In this document: piece by piece, positions 49,223-60,980 of the stretch
Numbering within the stretch: position 1 is the stretch's first letter
How the letters are laid out: every line of letters begins with the position of its first letter
Notes under the pieces: model-generated
Database searches by the model: none
What the model saw: the letters and a program-made list of their open reading frames with translations, nothing else
Told to the model about the DNA's origin: nothing
DNA from: Notospermus geniculatus
Taxonomy: Eukaryota; Nemertea; Pilidiophora; Heteronemertea; Lineidae
Direction of reading: 5' to 3'
Length of the DNA stretch: 64,000 bases
Assembly: GCA_002633025.1 (NCBI GenBank)
Contig: NMRB01000047.1
Coordinates: 631,654 to 695,653 of the forward strand
Position numbers and translations under genes: made by a program

Positions 49223-51427
49223 GTCCACATCTCCGCACCTCATATAAATAGATGATGTATTGCTTATTGGGTCTTGCTATTGGCATCCAATGCTCTGGCA
49301 AAGGACACGCGCGTTATTAAAAAGAGATTTAATCAGCGATCATTGGGGTGATTTCGTCCTCAAGTGATTTCAGCCACTCTCATTTCGAGTTGTTCGTGAC
49401 CTAAGCGGACCGCTCCTTCATTGCTTGATTGAAAGACACTATAGTCCCCGCTGGGATTACATCTATTCTTGGACATGCGCGATAAAAAACGTTTTAACGT
49501 CATTATCGGATCGGAGGTTTTATCGTGAGACGATCGGTGGTACTTTTATGGTATTGCCCAGGGACTTTTGCGCTTTATCGCGGCGACCTTGCTGAAGTCG
49601 TCGAAGCATGAGTGCAGTGTTTCAAACTGATAGCCTCTGACCAGTTCCGTGCAGTCAAGTTACGTGGATTTCTCAAGTTTTGTCCACGTTGTCACTGTAC
49701 ACAGAATCGCACTCCTCGTAAATGTATGCTGGAAAGCTATCAAGAGTGATATCAGCAAGAGATAATGGCTGGTATTCGTGAGTACTTTACGTAAGATTTG
49801 CACAGCAATGGCCAATGTGAATGTATTTACAAACATGGAAGTAAAAGCATTTGCTAGCTTTTATAAATATCAGCCAATAGCATGATGTACCGTACCCAAA
49901 CCCTTCAACACGATTTTGAACTATCATAAACCGATATCGAAGAGTGAAACCAACTCGTTCACTGAGTTCATCCCGATATCAGAGTCCTCATATTACCATT
50001 ATTTCTTGACAAGGGCTGTTTGCATTCCGTTCTACTCCTTCCCAATAAAGCCAGGAAACGATTCATCATTATAACTCTGACGCATAGACAAGAGTCTCGA
50101 GGAATCGCGTGCGAATTGATCGAAACGAGATGTTTGATCCCTGATGGTCTGTCAAACCAACAATATGCATCGTCATCATGAAATCACAACGGAGCAGTCT
50201 CTTCTTTCGCAGGGAGACACATCGGTACGGAAGTTCGTTCAAGCACGGGTACTGTAGGTGTATAAGGCTTGGGTTATACATGTACTTCATTCCGTTTGTG
50301 ACATTACATCATACGACCAATAGGCCTAACTAAGTGAATGTAAACAGAGTTGATCAATTGTATTTTCCGGATCAGCACCATCGGACTGGCAGTGGATTAT
50401 GAAGAAGCCCTACTACTCAAGACAAGGAAAGGCGAAGCGATGTGCAGTGGTCGCCTACTTGATTCCGCAAAAAAATCGAATGCAAGTGGAATTTGCACAG
50501 AGAGGTTCACAAAATGTTCAAGACCGGATTTGGACCCTATCTATTGCCACTGTCTTTCACCATCGTTTTAATCGGCTGACAGGCCAACATTTGACGTTAC
50601 AGCATCTCCTGACGTACATTTTCGTGAGCAGAGATCTTTAAAGATCATTCTCTGTAGTACATGTACATGTTCGTGTACACAAGAATGACAAGTGGAACCG
50701 ACCAAGAGTTTGTTGACATTATCACCGAGAAAAGGCTTCTCTTTCTTCGTCAACAAACCCCGGATGAGTAAAACCTCTCAATTTTGCATGTCAGATTGAC
50801 GTCAGGTTCCCGTGCCATGGAGGCAATCACCAAATCTAATTTGCAGTGCATCAGTGCATTGATTTTTTGTCGAATCAATTCCCTTGCATTAGTGTCGCCG
50901 GAACCGCAGGAGCGACGAGTTTGACGGATTGGAAACAGACCCGAATTCGACGTTCAGCACATTCGGAAACTCTGTCAACCAATGTCGAAGCGGCTCAGAA
51001 GAGACATTAGATTTTTTACCAAAGACAGTTACGAGGTCCCAGAGGTTTATGTTGAGAGCCTGCACTAAGAAGAGTACATTTACGCCCTAGCCAGGCTAGA
51101 GGTAGATATCCAGTGACTGATGAAACACTGATAACGACTGATCAGAAAGAACTCTAACGCACTAGAACGCACTACCTACCGATACCGACAACGATAGGTG
51201 CGCCCATGCAAGCTAATCTTTCTGGACACTGACAAACACATCGTCACTGTGAATATTTTTCTCCGCTGTATCATAACTGATTGAGCCAATCTGGACACAT
51301 GAACCGAGTGAACCTTTTCAAGCCTGCCCTAATGTAATGGATGGGACGCAGTTAGCGTGGGAGCGGCTAAAGATTTCTCCTGGCAACGTTCTGGGCACCT
51401 TCATTGCTTTCTTCTTTTATAGCTTAG

Positions 51428-51488
51428 CGACAACTTGCAAGTCTGCCAATGACCCTAGTAGGGTCATTGGGAGACTTGCAAGTTGTCG
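51428..51488. repeat. Same 61-nt palindrome in copy B, one arm mismatch
   Basis: It is identical to 36087-36147 except C to G in the left arm (AGTCTGCCAATG). The right arm is unchanged, so the pairing is broken at one position and not compensated. Confidence 0.95.
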
Positions 51489-51773
51489 ATGAAGGAAAAT
51501 CGGATGACCTCTTTACATACCGAACATATCCCAATGGGTCTTTCCTTCCAGATCAAACATAATCGCAGAGATCCAGTAATGTCGATGTCATGTTTCTTTA
51601 CCTTGAGCAGACTCGGCCGCAGGTAAGTCTCGGCAAGCTGATCAACAACTGCCATATAAGGTCAGGGTGAAGTCTGGCACTGTATAGGGACAGTTCGATA
51701 AAACATATTGACACAAACGTCGAAAGTTGTTTCGACCACGTCACCACCAAATCTGGTATAGCCTCAAGAAATA

Positions 51774-52259
51774 CTGTTGGAGGCAGGCTCCTGCCAGTGG
51801 TGGACGACATGCAGAATACTGTCAGTGACTGTTGGAGGCAGGCTCCTGCCAGTGGTGGACGACATGCAGAATACTGTTGGTGGCAGGCTTCTGCCAGTGG
51901 TGGACGACATGCAGAATACTTTTGGAGGCAGGCTTCTGCCAGTGGTGGACGACATGCAGAATACTTTTGGTGGCAGGCTTCTGCCAATGGTGGACGACAT
52001 GCAGAATACAGTATTCTACTGTTGGAGGCAGGCTTCTGCCAGTGGTGGACGACATGCAGAATACTGTTGGAGACAGGCTTCTGCCAGTGGTGGACGACAT
52101 GCAGAATACAGTATTCTATTGTTGGCAGGCTTCTGCCAGTGGTGGACGACATCCAGAATACAGTATTCTACTGTTGGAGGCAGGTTCCTGCCAGTGGTGG
52201 ACGACATGCAGAATACTGTTGGAGACAGGCTTCTGCAAGTGGTGGCGACATGCAGAGTG
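51774..52259. repeat. Minisatellite, 45-bp unit, ten copies (copy B)
   Basis: Units start at 51774, 51829, 51874, 51919, 51964, 52019, 52064, 52119, 52171 and 52216. It is the same array as in copy A expanded by three units. One unit lacks GAG, and the last lacks an A (GGTGGCGACATG). Long open frames on both strands are a by-product of the 45-bp period. Confidence 0.95.
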
Positions 52260-54608
52260 GACGTTTTCCACCACCCAGGCTAAAGTGTTGATTTTGAACA
52301 TGATATTTGACAGCATTTGGTACATTGTCCCCACATTTGCCTGAACCCGTCCATGCACTCAGGGATTGCTGGGCAGAACCCTGAGGAGCGAGACCTTCAG
52401 CGCAGCACCAACTGGCCAATTGTCTTGCTCACGAAATACCAAAGACGTGGTGAGTCTGTCAGTCAAGTGAAAGCAATCAAAGACGGAGTTGAGGGAGGGA
52501 GTTAACTGAGTTGACTCTTGGTCATTCACTGTGTGAGAGCTATAAGCTTCATTCCCAAACAGTTGGTAGGAAAGCAAAGGCATTGGACAGGTTTACCTTG
52601 TTCACCAAATGCCACTCCTACTTATTATCTCAACGACGTCGACCTGACTTTTTATGATGAAAGTTCCGTATAATAAGCTTCATGTTGCTATTAATGAAGA
52701 CCACTACGTGCAAGTAACCATCTTATATCTAGCTAAAATTGCGGAAGGGTATATCCCAAACGCACACATAATAACGGGCACACTATCAACTAATTTGCCC
52801 CAATTTTGACCAATTTGTGGTAGTAGCTTCCTAATGATTCTATCACAGCATCAGGTGCATCGCCCATGGGGTGTCCACAAAAGGAACACGGTGACTGTTA
52901 AGGGGAGCAAGAGAGCAAGAGTAGCCCGTGGCTTGGTCAATGCGACCAGACGAAGAATTTCTGTGACAGAACGCTCGTTTACCGAAAGATACCAACTGTC
53001 AAGAGGCACCATGATGTTTTTTATACATATGGCATCGATACAAGAGATGTTTCTGGATTACTTTGTGTCTTACTTGATAACCCACTGGCTTTAACGATTG
53101 GCATCGGTTGTGGCTGGCGAAGTTCTATGAGAACTTCCTTCCGAACGGAGGCATTGGCCGCCAGAATCCCCAAGAGACGTAGCAGTCTGTATCGCCGAAG
53201 AAAAGATACTGCCAGATCCGTCAGACCTGAAGTGATTTATGTCTGGTCAGTAACGTAGGTCAGATGCGCAATTGTGCCGTGAGGAGCCGGGGCGTCGGAA
53301 TGATCAAACTCTTTGTACAGAGGTCCTAGTCGAGCCTTAAGTGTAGGCCAACATCGCTGCAAAGCAAATTCGTCAGTTTTCCCTGGTCCTTCACCCAACA
53401 CTACATGTACGACTAGCACTAGCAGGACTTAATTCGATCTTAGCTAAGATGCCACCATCACGACGGGTGTCTCATGTGTCATCGACCCTGAGTACTACAT
53501 ACACTTTCAAGTGAAATAGTTCTTGTGAATGCGGTCGATTTTCATAAAGAAACCAGAGTTATTCGCTATCTAAAATGTTATGATACTGATGGTTGAATGA
53601 GTACACATATATTTGTAACAGCCTCAATAGCTGTGTCGAGCATTTGATAATGAAATGGAAAGTGCCGTAAGACTCTGCACTTCCACTCTTAATTGCTCCA
53701 AGAGCTAACACAACAGTAAAAACTCTTTTTCCCACACTGGAACCTTTTAAAGGGAATTTTTTCAACCAACTGCTGTGGCCACCGAAATTTTCCTCTTAAT
53801 CACATGCTAAGCTATAGCAACATATGACGAGTATTTTGGAAACCAGGGAGGTTCACGGTCTAAATGACGGGAAGTATTTATCAGTCTCGAGCTACAGAAG
53901 GAGTTAATTGCTTTTCTGTTCAACAGGAAGACACAGAGCAGGCCGACTTTCTGCAATATGACAGCAGATCATAAGTCACTCGGTCGAGAGAAATGGCTCC
54001 GTCCGCTCACATAAACGCCGTTAAGATGGACGTCCGAGCTCAGCGATCACGGCAGTGCCTAATTACCCTTGCGGCTTGGCGTGGATTACCAACGGATGCG
54101 TTCCTAAGTGTAGTATCATTATTTTTCTATGGATAAGTGCTTTTACACCTCAAGGGGAAGCATGGAATGTCCAGAACGTCCATGCTTCAGCGAAGGTGAC
54201 CCGTGGGGATGATTGTTTGCATGCGAACCGTGGCTAAAGTCGCCATCGATACAAGCGGGGAAGAATCATCAAAGGGGTTTTAGTTCACATCATGCGATGG
54301 ACATCAATTTGTCCCCAGGATCGCTAAAACGCCATATTAAAAACCTATTTTTGAGCTGTTTTTAAGTTGGGGAATGTTTTCATGCAAAATATGGATATAA
54401 TTCTCTGAATAAAGCGCGATTATTTTTGATTGACAATTGCGTGTCTCATGCATAACTCCACCACATGGAACGGCGAATTCGCCTTGACAACAACTGCAGA
54501 AAAATATCATTGCTGCATTTTTGCATTTTGCAGAAAGGAGTTGCTCGTGATATCATTGGCATCTTTTCAGATGGTGACACGTTGCGTGATGAAGTTGTCA
54601 TGAACACT

Positions 54609-54800
54609 TCATAATTCATGCCAGGCTACAGCAAGAATTGATAGTGTGGAAAAAGCCATTATTGCGTTCGAAACAATGTAGAGAGCTTGACGCGTGGGAA
54701 CATCAACGATAACCTGGACGACTGACAGTGACACCATTTGAAACACGGCAAATTCCCCAGAAAGAATTTCTCCCAAACGGGACGAAAATTTGGACATTTC
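54609..54800 (-). CDS. Candidate 3'-terminal exon with two hydrophobic segments (copy B, minus strand)
   Basis: It is identical in translated sequence to 39141-39332 of copy A, with the same acceptor. The same reservations apply. Confidence 0.25.
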   Translation of the reverse strand, partial: EMSKFSSRLGEILSGEFAVFQMVSLSVVQVIVDVPTRQALYIVSNAIMAFSTLSILAVAWHEL

Positions 54801-56762
54801 CTATAAACAAGACCAACACTTACATTTAAGAAGACATTAATGTATGGCGATGCAGTTCCATCTTCACGAAAACCTCATTAGAGTGCAATTTACGCCGACA
54901 ACTCTATTTTTCATTCAGAAACCCAGATTCGCTGTCACTGGGCAGCAATTACCCATAATGTCAAGTATTTATTTTCGTAGCAAAAGTAAATATGCACAAG
55001 AGTAATAGATCCTCTCCACTAGTATACTCCTTTGATGACTTCTTTCCACAGAAGAAGACCGATTGAACATTGTGTCCTTGGAGGATTTATGAGGGCAAAT
55101 TAACTGCTTTGGATCTGTTGCACCGCTGAAGTAATGAAAACGAATGTTCAAGGAAACCTTTCCATGGAATGCGCCTGCTTGACAGAGGCGGATGAGATGT
55201 GGCCATCCGGATGCGACGACTCTTTATTAAACCGGATCTTACTCCGCTGCAAGGAGAACGTTGTGTGTCGCAGGCAGTGGTGGATTTGGGGAAGAAGAAC
55301 ACGGCGGATGCCTGATCCTTTTAACAGATGGACGGATTTTTAACCCAAGACAATGCCAGAGCGTCACCAATTCAGACCTTTAATTCTATTTTGTTTGCTA
55401 GTAATAGCACAACAAATCTGACGTCAGTCGATTTCATCTGAAAAAGCGATACCAAAAATATTTTCGTTTTTGCCTTACCTTGAATAGAGAGGCGTTCCAT
55501 TTTTGTGAAGGCAACGCCTCGGCGTAACACAACACTAAGCTCCCTGATGTGCTTCATATGTTCTGCCGACACACTATCTGGCCAAATATAAGAGACATTG
55601 TGGGGAACTTGTCGTGCATGCATTAATGCTTCACGACAGCAAATCTCATCAATCTGTTAGGAACCCGCGCATCATCTGGTTTTATGTTTTGGCGGCCCAA
55701 TCATCATGACGAAGGGTTCACAGTGGAGTGTCACAAACGTGGCAGAATGATTTGATTTTCCTTCTGGTGATAAAGAAATGTCGTGTTTCTGGTACACGTC
55801 AGTAGGATAGAACAAAATGATGACTGGCGGTGTGTTGAATAATGGAAAACTGAATAAAGATGGCTGGGAGACTTTGGAGTCCATTGAGGCTACCTGTAAA
55901 AGGGTAGGTTAATGATCCCGACAGCTCATATCATCAGGCAAGATGTGAGTCGACTTAGATGGAAAATATCATTGAAAGATATTCACAAACCAACGCAGTA
56001 GAAGAAGATGTTGCTCCGGATTGCAACTTATTATAGCTAAGAAGAGGAAGCCACCGTTATCAATACTCCCCCGAGAGGCTGGCTGAATTGATCATTTTAC
56101 TCTTTTCCCTTGTATAGCTTGTCACAGTGGAGACCAAAACAAGTGGGCTTTGTACCCCTTTGAAATGTATACAAGTCATTATACTCTCTTGGCTATTTCA
56201 CATTTTTACCTTCTAAAACTGTACAATAAAGGAAGTTTGCTGATGAAACTGCGCAAATATCTACGTTCAAACAATTCATGTAGGCCTTCTTTAAAACCAT
56301 CACTATACAACTTTGTCGTTAACAAAGGATTTCATTCCCATCCTGCTGTCAATGACAAGCTGCGCGATATTAAACCTGTGTTAGATGTCGAGGTATTTAA
56401 ACCGAATATTGAGTTTCAAAGCAGTCCCCATCAGCCGCGAAAGAAATAATCTGTTATTAGAAGCCACATCGGCTAACATGTCGAAGCTGGTTTCGATTGG
56501 TATTGGAATCGCGGGCAAACGGAGTTGCTGATAGCTCCTTATAGACTCCAGGGCCGCAGGATATTGAAGGTGGAAATAAGTGTATGTGACATCGATATCT
56601 GGTTCTTGGCTTGGATGTTAGCCACTTACTCTGAGAGACACGAACCAAATACACAGGGAAGTTGAGGAATTTCCCGATCACCAGTACTGTTGCTCTTCAT
56701 TATTCATACTATAGCCCGTGGGGTTCATTTGAATGAAACATGTGATGGCCTTTCCTGAACAG

Positions 56763-57077
56763 GAAATCGAAGTGTAACCGCTGTTCAGACGACCAGACGT
56801 CCAACTGTCGGAACTTGCTCCGACGAAATTTTGGAAAGTCGATACAACCAGAAAGGACGACGACCCCAGTCCACTACGATCGAGACGCTTAAGCCCCTGA
56901 TTTCACCAACCGATCTCCAACTTGGTCATACTTACAAAAATAGTGGCCTATTTGAGGTTCAGTTTCTTACTATAGATGACGAATTGCAGCTGACGGGTTC
57001 AGGCAACGTTCGGCTTTTAAGCGAACAGAGCCCCAAAGGAGGAATTTTACAGCACTCTTTCAAACTGATAGCAAAGG
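56763..57077 (+). CDS. Candidate exon or long open frame, unknown family (copy B)
   Basis: The frame is open from 56759 to 57268. An acceptor-like GGCCTTTCCTGAACAG ends at 56762, and a weak donor GCAAAGG|GTAGGC follows 57077. It reads NRSVTAVQTTRRPTVGTCSD then EILESRYNQKGRRP and later DDELQLTGSGNVRLLSEQS. No ATG precedes it in frame. The copy A counterpart (about 41530-41890) has a 1-nt deletion and a 28-nt insertion and is not open. It is unrecognised and may be chance. Confidence 0.25.
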
Positions 57078-57724
57078 GTAGGCCTACATACAGCTCATCA
57101 ACAGTTCATTTCGCCTCCCACCACAGGATACTTGATTTACCCAGAGCTTCTCTTTGTGAACGGAGACAGATGGTCGCGGACTGGATGGATGCCAGCATAC
57201 CCGAGACATCATTAACAGCCCTCGTCTACCTTGTCAAGTCTACAAGGGGTCACCCTGACTGTGTTTGAATATCTCGGTCACACCGTCATGGACGTGATGC
57301 AGCCAGATTAATTAAAATCTCACGGTATGATGAAGTATGACCTGGGGAGGCGGCATTTATCTGGTCGCGTGAAAGGAGGCTACGTAGATCTGTAATTATG
57401 ACGAACACCGACAGAGATACATCGAAAGTAGGAATTGGATTGGAAGTCAATGTGGAAAAGAGAGAAAATGATAGGTCAATGTAGGCTGGATAAACACATA
57501 ACTGTACAACAAGGGATCAAAGTCGTGGATTGACTGTTTGAAACAGGCCAACTAGATACTCCATTCTCTTCATGCAAACAATGGGCCTAATACTTGGCCT
57601 AAGACGTTAATCGAATAGAATTTTTGAACATTGGCTTTAAACTTAGGTGGTCATCGATAATTGTGACTAGGAGAAAGTGAAAACGGGACAACCTGATACT
57701 CATTTCTCTTCATTTAAAAGCAAT

Positions 57725-58145
57725 GGGCCGTATTCAATAAGGGTGTTTAGCTAAATCAGCGTACAAATTCTGCATTACACAGGTTATAGGCCTAGAAACT
57801 ATTGTTCTACGTTCTGTAAGCTGCCTGATCCCTGGCTTTTTACCCACACGATGATTACACGCGTCTAACATTCCTGCGTCTTAGTGTGGGAGGACAATAG
57901 AACGTGTTGGAAAAATTCTAGACAAGCCTTCCTGATCGTTCAACATTTCCTTCATGCTCTTTGACTTAGACGCAGGATAGTTAGACGCGTGTGATTATCC
58001 TGCGGGTAAACGCCTCTGGTGAACCACCGTACAGACATCAGACAATAGTTTTCTAGGCCTTTAACCTGTGTAATGCAGAATTTGTACGCTGATTAGGCCA
58101 AAACACCCTTAAACGTGCGATGATCACCCTTATTGAATACGGGCC
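57725..58145. mobile_element. Long-arm foldback transposon, 421 bp, AAT target duplication, absent from copy A
   Basis: The left end GGGCCGTATTCAATAAGGGT and the inverted right end GGCCCGTATTCAATAAGGGT begin arms that pair over much of the element. An example is ACAAATTCTGCATTACACAG with CTGTGTAATGCAGAATTTGT. AAT flanks both sides (57722-57724 and 58146-58148). Copy A has the empty site, a single AAT at 42515-42517 in AAGCAATGGGTCTAGG. GG-starting ends and a 3-bp duplication suggest a PIF/Harbinger-type non-autonomous element, though AAT is not the usual TWA. It has no open frame of note. Confidence 0.9.
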
Positions 58146-58428
58146 AATGGGTCTAGGCCTAAATCGATCATCTAATGCAATTTTTTGAAATTAGCTGGCT
58201 CTGGCGGTGAACTTAGCAGGTCATCGATAACTTCGAGGAGTAACAAAAATGCAATCTTCTGTATTGAGCAGCATACCACTACTTCGAGAACCATACACAA
58301 CCAGTGGTTCGACATTATTAACAAAGGGACTGGCACAGCACAGAGTGACCAATGGGCAACTCTCGGAATAGCTAGTCTTTTGTGACGACCTCCATGTATT
58401 GTGTAGGGCCAATTGTGCTTAAAGCTCT

Positions 58429-58620
58429 ATTCTAAAGCCAAATCAGTGAATGATAACAATAGAGCAAAGGGACTGGCACTTGGGCTGTTCTATGCATTGT
58501 GGGGCAAATGTGCCTCGTCGACTGTGAAAGCTCTATTGTAAAGCCAAGTCAGTCAATGATAACAATGGACGCGGAGCACTTGGGCTGTTCTGTTTATTGT
58601 GTTCTGTTTATTGTGGGATC
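58429..58620. repeat. 96-bp repeat units, copy B
   Basis: This is the counterpart of 42803-42990. The first unit carries a 12-nt insertion at 58466-58477 that repeats sequence found at 58323-58335. Confidence 0.8.
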
Positions 58621-59518
58621 ACTCTGTGCTGGTTTATACAAGCTTTCAGCCCTTTTCCAGCGACGGACTTTGTAAATTTTACTTTGAAAATGAATAATAT
58701 AATCCACCAACAACTTGGGAAACACGAGCATGCTTTTAGTCTTTTAATTTCCTGCGATGATCAAATCGCGTCATTTTACTTTCCGGATAATTTCCAACTC
58801 ATTCTTTAACCTGCTGTGTTTAACAAAAGACGCACCCACTACCGGAACCGTCGAGACAGACAACTCTTCAAAACGGATCAATTTTCATCATCATGTAAAA
58901 GTAGGACATTTGTGGCCGATTATTTCAATAATCGTTCAACAAAATGAGAGTGAAAAACTGATTGGATGCAACAGGACCGGGTTTATCAGAATAATACATC
59001 AAAATCGATCGAGACTTGTTTTGTTGTCGGTGACCGTATCAGGTTTTGTCACAGAAATGGCTAGTTAGTGACATTCTCTTTTTTAAATTAATTTCCTCTT
59101 CCCTCTGTTCGGTTTTTTCCTCAGAATATGAACTGATTGATTGATTCATCGATTGATAGCAACGACATTTTAATAGGATAAACATAACAAAACACCAGGC
59201 GATGTACATGTAAGACACTGACCACTGGGAGTAAGGGCCCTTTAAGGAAGACCTATGCAGCAGGTCGAACAGACTTAGAGGCACACCTGTCGCCTGTACA
59301 GATGTGACGTTAAGCTGCTCTATACCGATTCCTAGAAAATGATTGCGATGTCTTGATGAAGATCAACTATATTTATCGGTCCGAGGACCCGATACAAGCT
59401 ACATGTACTTACTCTGCCGATAAAAACCAACGGGGGACATCTCATTTCTTAAAATGCAGGCTCTAAGGCCTATTTGCAGCACAGGTACGTATGTAAGCAC
59501 AGCTGTGCTGCTAACATT

Positions 59519-60980
59519 CTACACCGATAGTAACTAAAAAGAATTTACCTTTAGAGTGGCACACCCTGTTTTCTTGGTCAATGCGTACGTTTACAACTAA
59601 AATACGCACAAACTCCGACGGTTTTGATATGTATCTGTACTGGTCATTAATCGTTTTGATTTTCAATCGTTCAGCGATATCAGTGATCAATATTATCCAT
59701 GCACTTTAACTACAACATGAAAATGACCTCTACAAATGTAGTTTTTTGAAATGTCAGTTTGCAAAATACAACTGCTGACCTTTCAACCCTCTTTGTACGA
59801 AACATGGATTCATTGATTGGGCTATTTTAGCCATAAAAATGGCACACCCAGAATCCTCGATAGTAGTAACATGACACGTGTGGTACACCTACGGGTATTA
59901 AATGATGAACTCAGAAAATTGACTCGAAATGAGTTGATACATGTAGTGATGATGAAATACTGTGAAACGTCATGCCAACGCTAGCTGCGGGAGGAGTTCC
60001 GCTTTCACAAAAATTTGCACCTCCCCAGGCTCACACCAGCCTACACCCATGGAACGAAGCTTTTCCCCGTGTTCGAGGTAGCGATACCAGGCTAGCGGTA
60101 ACCAGGCTTTAAAGACAATTTAAGGATGGACCAAGAGACTGCGAATATTCTGTCACTTCTTCCCCTTCAATGTGTTTACAATCAATACATGAGTATGTCA
60201 GGCTAATTGCATTAAAAGGACACAAACTTTTCCTCTCCGTTCCTATCAGTCGATGCAAGGTATTCGGTGACATCACATTAGCCTAATGTACTGGCGTCAA
60301 CTTCTCATCACTTCTTATAGACACTCCAGTTGACAATTAATCAGGCGCTAGCGGCCTAAATATAGCGACCACGCCTTGCGGGACCGCGAACGCGGGAAAA
60401 GATTTGTTGAGCGTCAAAATTTCATCGTCCACTGGTTCCGAACAATGCTTTTGCCCCGTTCGTGGCAGCGCTTTGTTTTATTACAACATGCTTTTATTCT
60501 CATAGGACAGAGGATTAACAGCCCCGCAGTGTTGTTAAGAACACTCTCGGATTGGCCAATTCAAGGTCACAGTAAAATAGCCGCTTGACGAAATCGCCAC
60601 TCTAGACAATCAGGACATAAAAGTCAAGACTCGAATTCAACTATATGTGCTCATTTTAGGGAATGTTGCCCGAAGAACTACTGCAAGCAAGGAGCTGACA
60701 TGGCTGAAGAGCATCCGAAGATAAACTCTGTGAACTATAGTGTTTTTGATCATGCAAAACTTTTCCAGGCTTGACGGATCTCCATTTCTCTCTCTCTCTC
60801 TGTTACTGATGGCTGTCTCTCGCCCTTCCAGGTACATCATGCAGGTTTACCATCATGGCAGAAGCGTCACACATATCAGACTCACTTACAGCCCCAAGCT
60901 TCTGTCCTGGCGTAGATATGTCCTCAAGGAACGGATACTACATAAATTATCTTACATATTGTCCTGTCTTATCTTTTCAG
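59519..60980. other. Unique sequence upstream of the mGluR exon
   Basis: Homology to copy A stops at 59518. From there to the acceptor at 60980 no ligand-binding-domain exon could be found on the + strand. A CT microsatellite tract lies at about 60783-60802. An anonymous + frame (60376-60588) starts with a non-ATG codon and has no family similarity. The stretch is best read as intron. Confidence 0.5.

Larger units (their letters stand above)
47119..59518. repeat. Large direct duplication, copy B (12.4 kb)
   Basis: This is the partner of copy A in the same orientation. It starts within ATGG at the end of a 334-bp tandem repeat and ends at CTAACATT (59518), after which A and B continue into unrelated sequence. 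It contains a foldback insertion at 57725-58145 and ten minisatellite units. It ends about 1.5 kb before the mGluR exon. Confidence 0.95.

Noticed and set aside
36448-52259. CRISPR-like regular repeats
   Set aside because: The units are contiguous tandem repeats without unique spacers, in eukaryotic DNA.
51598-52419. Open frames of up to 184 codons on both strands in copy B minisatellite
   Set aside because: Same cause as in copy A; unit number differs by three between copies without any sign of frame selection.
60740-60980. N-terminal 80 residues of the 473-codon frame containing the mGluR exon
   Set aside because: It lies upstream of a strong acceptor at 60980 and shows no similarity to the family; it begins with a non-ATG codon.
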